The notes under the pieces: generated by a model
The model's input: only the letters and a program-made list of their open reading frames with translations
Database searches by the model: none
Told to the model about the DNA's origin: nothing
Made by a program: the position numbers and the translations under genes
Assembly: GCA_021613335.1 (NCBI GenBank)
Contig: JAJTWR010000362.1
Coordinates: 25,001 to 89,000 of the forward strand
Direction of reading: 5' to 3'
From: Whitmania pigra
Taxonomy: Eukaryota; Annelida; Clitellata; Hirudinida; Haemopidae
Length of the DNA: 64,000 bases
Shown here: piece after piece, positions 60,363 to 64,000 of the stretch
Position numbering within the stretch: position 1 is the first letter of the stretch
How the letters are laid out: the number at the start of each line of letters is the position of its first letter

Positions 60363-63162
60363 CGACGACGACGATGACGACGACGACGATGATGATGATG
60401 ATAATAATACTCATAGTAATAATTATATTTATCGGATTTATCATTATCATTATAGGAACACTACCACAACGACACAAAGTCACAGCGCCACACACAAGGC
60501 AATAATATTTTCCTCAAGGTCGCCTTGCATTCAAAAGTAGATCGCCATCCTGGCCACCATGATGAGCGTCCCACGAAAATGTGATTTCACATTTCACATC
60601 CAAAAGTACCGGTGAGTGGAAAGTTGTTAGTCGTCAACTACGACTAATAATCACTCAACCGTAACCGCGCTAGCGACTCGACTAGCTAACTAGTCAAAAC
60701 CAGCATGGCTAAGCAACGAACGAGCGAGTGCCATCTCGTGGTGAAAAAATAATCTTTTAGCAGATGGCGATGAATGTCGGAGATTTCTGATCGTTATAAT
60801 AATTAAATTTTATAATTATAATAATTAAACGATTATAATATGTAATTATATAAAAATTATGCAATAATTAAACGATTATAATATGTAATTATACATAAAT
60901 TATACAATAATTAAACGATTAAAAAGAGGCTGTCCTAATAATTAAACGCGCGCCAAGATAATAGTATTAAGGGCAGGTGAGCTTAGCGCACAATCAAGAG
61001 CACAAGTGCACAATCAGACGTTGTGGGCGGAGTCACGAAGAGCAGTAGCAGCGAGGCACTTGTAAACAAACTGGGCCATCGAGCAAGAAAAAAAAAATAA
61101 AAATAAAAACAAAAATAAAAATTGAGAGAAAATAGAGAGGATGAACGAGAGACGAGAAGCTGGGATGAGGGAAGGGCGATTGCAAACCAGGTTGCAAAAC
61201 GAATTGTTGTTGTTGTTGTTAATAATGTTATTGTTGTTGTTGTTAATAATGTTGTTGTTGTTGTTAATGTTGTTGTTGCTGTTAAGGCATCTTTTGAGAG
61301 TTGTTGTACTGTCTCCAGAGCACATTTAACATCAGGACATTAGCAGATACAAGTCTAGTCGGAACATAATATTTGGCTGATAAGGTCAACTAAGAAATAA
61401 ATTTATTATTTAATAAAAAAAAAATAAAATTGATAATTCCACAAAAAAGCAAAAACTATATTGTTGTCTTTTTGTTTTATGTCTGCTCTCGATTCTGATA
61501 GTCTAAGTTTTAAAATAATACTCTTTTTTCCTTCAAGAAGAACTTTTCATAGCAGGAACTTAGAAATCAATGCTTGGCTATATTGCTATCCTTCGAATAT
61601 TTTCATATTTTTATCGCCAAAAATTGATCGAAAACCTATCGCAGCATCTCGACATTATTTGGCAATTCAGTAATTACCGAACTAGAACACAGAAATCCCT
61701 GGGGACGGTTTAACCTATTTGTAAGACCCTTTCACCGACAATTATTTCATTTTAAACCAGAACGTGTGATCTCGAAGGGGAACACCGAATAACCACACGG
61801 AATGGAAATTTATCCGAACTCGAACTCGTGGTTCCACATCATCTCGTCGTCTTCGACTCACTCTGTCGGCCTCCGCGGTACGGAAATTACCGGGTGACTA
61901 AGGAGGAGGCAAAGTTCGCCAGGATTTTTGAGGTGTTTTGTGGGAAAAGTAACGCCCTTCGGTCGTAAGATCTCGGAGGCTCGGCTCAGTTTATACATGC
62001 TCGGTTTAATTATTCAGAGCCACTCGAGAAAGATCACAATCATCGCTTTCAAGGATTCTGATGAAATCTTTTGAAATGGCAAAGGTTGACCAGAAACAAC
62101 TCTATGAGTCATGCAATTTAGTGGTGGGCTGAGAACAGTTAGGAGGAGATTTCAGTGATTTCAAGCGGAATCGATTTTAAAACACCATCCGACCAAAATG
62201 ACTACAAGAAACAAAACGATGCGGCAGAATCCAAATACAAACCTAAGGTGAAACGAAACATTTCCCGAAGACCGACGATACGTAGAAACATACCGTGGAG
62301 ATTTGCTTGTTGGGGAGATAAGCCTTGATGGCGTTTCTCAGAGGCGTCTCCAAATTCTGAACCGAGTATCCCGACTGGCAGTCCCCGGCGGCGGAAGTTG
62401 CCGAAGTCGTCGTCGCGGAAGGCGCGGGGGCCCAGTCCCCTCCTCCGAAGTGGTAGTCTAGTTCGGTTTCGGGGGCCGTGGACGGGGAGACTTGCCCGGA
62501 CTCTTCGTCCAAGAAGCTGAGCTGCTCCTGAAGTTGTTGTTCTCTCTCCTGCAGTCGATGGATCTTGTTGGTCAGGATCTCGTATTCCTGGAATTGAAAT
62601 TGGTCGAGACGTTGGATTTAAGAAGTTTGGAAACAAAAGGGGAGCAGTTGCGAGCATCCGTCCGAGCGACATTTTGAAATCCATGCAAGAATTTGTCACC
62701 AAGGACGACAAAACAATATTTAACAACCAATTAACACTTAATTTTTTTTGTTACAAAAAATAAGATGTCGTAAAACCAACTATCTCATAAAAGTACAATA
62801 TTTGTAGTTATCTAGGTAAAATCATACCCTAATATTCAAAGACATTGACGAACAAAACACATTCTCAACATATAGCTGTCATTGTGCACTATAACTAACA
62901 ATCAATCAAACATCAATGTATGTAATTTATTAATGTCCATTTCATAACTAGACGGAAACAGGAACAGGACGGAAAAATAAATAACATCGCACGACACGCA
63001 CATCATACCATATCAGGTCTCAACTCCGTGGAAAATCATGGTACCGATCGAGGTACTTACTTCCAGGTACATGGAGGGCGGATGTCTCTTGCTTCCAAAC
63101 ATGGCATTCAAATCTTCCAACTTCTCCTTGGTCAGTCGGATTACGTTCTCGATGCTCAAAAG
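52828..63162 (-). CDS. RAF serine/threonine kinase (B-Raf-like), 5' end outside window
   Basis: Ras effector that phosphorylates MEK. Exons, 5' to 3': 63162-63061, 62587-62294, 57598-57495, 57119-57014, 56745-56609, 56440-56326, 55637-55504, 55052-54856, 54607-54431, 54237-54191, 53998-53880, 53796-53668, 53414-53280, 53010-52828. The first visible exon matches the B-Raf-specific region before the RBD. Then: Ras-binding domain ([22 protein letters not shown]), C1 domain, 14-3-3 site [20 protein letters not shown]-loop [44 protein letters not shown] with Val at the V600 position, RPLFPE and the C-terminal 14-3-3 site KSVSEPTLS. Oddities: the eighth C1 zinc ligand is not Cys, APE reads SPE, and phase breaks between 56326 and 55637, so a small exon is probably missing from this model. 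N-terminal exons lie beyond 63,162 or the window edge. Confidence 0.92.
55053..55300. repeat. AAT/GAT-rich microsatellites in a RAF intron
   Basis: AAT triplets begin immediately next to the splice acceptor of the kinase P-loop exon (exon edge 55,052) and alternate with GAT and AAC blocks to about 55,300. Similar AAT tracts lie at 55,765-55,805, 55,970-56,010 and 56,455-56,545 in neighbouring RAF introns. Confidence 0.9.
57603..57755. repeat. 67-bp tandem duplication beside the RAF RBD exon
   Basis: TCGATTATAGTCCGATACTG begins at 57,631 and again at 57,698. It lies just upstream, on the minus strand, of the RAF exon starting at 57,598 and duplicates the sequence normally holding the branch point and an acceptor-like ATTAATCAG. 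Confidence 0.93.
58636..58870. repeat. ATTC/ATCC and (CAT)n microsatellites in a RAF intron
   Basis: Short ATTC/ATCC run at 58,636-58,672 and CAT/CGT triplets at 58,776-58,868, inside the 4.7-kb RAF intron. Open frames here (57,860-58,087 plus, 58,696-59,064 plus) have no recognised family. Confidence 0.9.
59400..59755. repeat. (CAA)n compound repeat with ATAACATCTACAACA units
   Basis: CAA triplets interspersed with about ten copies of an ACATCT(A/T)CAACA motif, often as ATATAACATCTACAAC, in two or three higher-order blocks. Confidence 0.9.
59889..60155. repeat. 27/33-bp minisatellite with Cys-rich frame
   Basis: Nine units built on GGAGTTTGTGGATGTGAATG, alternating 27 and 33 bases through insertion of an extra GAATGT hexamer. 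Because both lengths are multiples of three, a plus-strand frame of 100 codons (59,859-60,161) stays open and reads LGVCGCECK repeats. It lies in a RAF intron, with no signal peptide or splice partner; I do not call it a gene. Confidence 0.9.
60296..60415. repeat. (ATG)n/(ACG)n microsatellite
   Basis: ATG triplets followed by GAC/GAT blocks and ATAAT edge, inside the large RAF intron. Confidence 0.95.
60416..62293. other. Remainder of the large RAF intron
   Basis: Contains an approximate 60-bp repeated AT motif at 60,795-60,920 (ATTAAACGATTATAATATGT twice), a (GTT)n tract at 61,204-61,285 and a balanced-composition block at 61,690-61,990. The last could be an internal promoter or unrecognised exon, but no frame was identified. 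Confidence 0.5.
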
Positions 63163-64000
63163 CTACAAAAGTCATGCAGCTCGTAATTGATTCGTTATTA
63201 ATTTTGTCCATTCGTCGAACGTCGTGCAATCGTCACTCAAAAGATAATTTAGCTACGGTCGATGCAAACGAATGTATGCATGCATAAAAATGTAATATGT
63301 AAATTATAATTTCCAGTGAAATCTTAAAAAAATCAACAGACATGAACTTCGGTAGTATTTATAAATCGGGTGTGGATTAATTAATTAATTTCGTCAGGAC
63401 GGACGTGAATCCCATTTATGAATAATTTTCTGAAAATCATCGGATGAAATCTGCAACTTATTTTTTGATGAAAATCTCTCACACGCTTTCAAAAATAATT
63501 CAGAAGAAATTCTATAAAAATCATGACAAAATTGCTCTGTTTATTAGAAACTTTTTTTGTCAGAACAGCTAAAGAATCAAGCTTATTCAAAGCCTTTCTT
63601 ATTCACTGGCTTTCATTTAATCTCAGTTAATAAACAAACCAAATAACATTGAACAAAGTTGTTAAATATTCAGAATGATAGCAATGCCATGACAACGTAA
63701 TTGTTGTTATATTAATTATTTAAAATATTTACAATACGTTTGTTAAGATCCACTGGGTTTAATCACGAAATATAATTTAAATTTTAGTGAAATTGCCTCT
63801 TCATTTATAGAAGGACTTAAAAAAGCTTAAACAAAAAGTTTATGCAATTCTGAAAATATAGACAAAATAGAAATTAATCGTGATGCTCATTCTTTCTCTA
63901 GATTACGGCTTTCGATGCAAAATGAGTAATATTACAAATACGAGCAATTAAGGAACCATCTGAGAAGCACATTCACATTGAATTCACACAAACTCCTCAA
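63163..64000. other. Sequence 5' of the first visible RAF exon
   Basis: AT-rich and, on the minus strand, without a recognisable N-terminal RAF exon. Presumed intron. Confidence 0.5.

Overview
The window is nuclear DNA of an animal. It is AT-rich, its genes are split by many GT-AG introns, and the gene content (a RAF kinase with RBD and C1 domains, the planar-cell-polarity effector FUZ, a Prickle-like PET-LIM protein, PIGG and lysosomal PLA2G15-type acyltransferases) is metazoan. The very high load of tri- and tetranucleotide repeats and the compact genes with AT-rich introns would suit a lophotrochozoan such as a leech, but that placement is inference. No bacterial, organellar or viral gene was seen.

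Layout. Positions 1-10,000 are almost wholly simple-sequence DNA: (ATG)n, (GAAT)n, (GGAT)n, (TTA)n, (CAA)n and several minisatellites, with no gene I can defend. Positions 10,000-15,200 are AT-rich spacer holding a 340-bp (AAT)n tract, a dispersed element and a probable LINE 3' remnant. A 12-exon plus-strand gene at 15,195-18,676 resembles the region just before the HECT domain in TRIP12/UFD4 ubiquitin ligases but has no HECT domain; it ends in an acidic tail written by an in-frame GAT microsatellite. A partial copy lies at 27,427-28,500 and an inverted, deleted copy at 37,395-38,890. PIGG occupies 20,470-26,217 on the minus strand in 12 exons and appears complete. Three plus-strand PLA2G15-like genes (29,446-32,023; 41,006-44,680; 45,189-48,519) form a tandem family whose exons 2-7 have identical lengths. 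A fourth, isolated signal-peptide exon sits at 26,816. Between copies one and two lie a divergent PET-LIM gene on the minus strand (32,567-35,066), the inverted pseudogene and a four-unit 251-bp tandem repeat. FUZ (49,061-51,711, plus, 11 exons) and the 3' part of a B-Raf-like gene (52,828-63,162, minus, 14 visible exons) converge at the right end; the RAF 5' end lies beyond the window.

Functions. The genes belong to unrelated pathways: GPI-anchor synthesis (PIGG), lysosomal lipid turnover (PLA2G15 family), planar polarity and ciliogenesis (PET-LIM and FUZ) and Ras-ERK signalling (RAF). The clearest evolutionary signals are local duplication (lipase array, HECT-less gene family, 251-, 135- and 67-bp tandem duplications) and microsatellites captured by coding exons. 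All gene models were built by hand from splice-site consensus, reading-frame phase and remembered family motifs; no alignment or transcript evidence was available.
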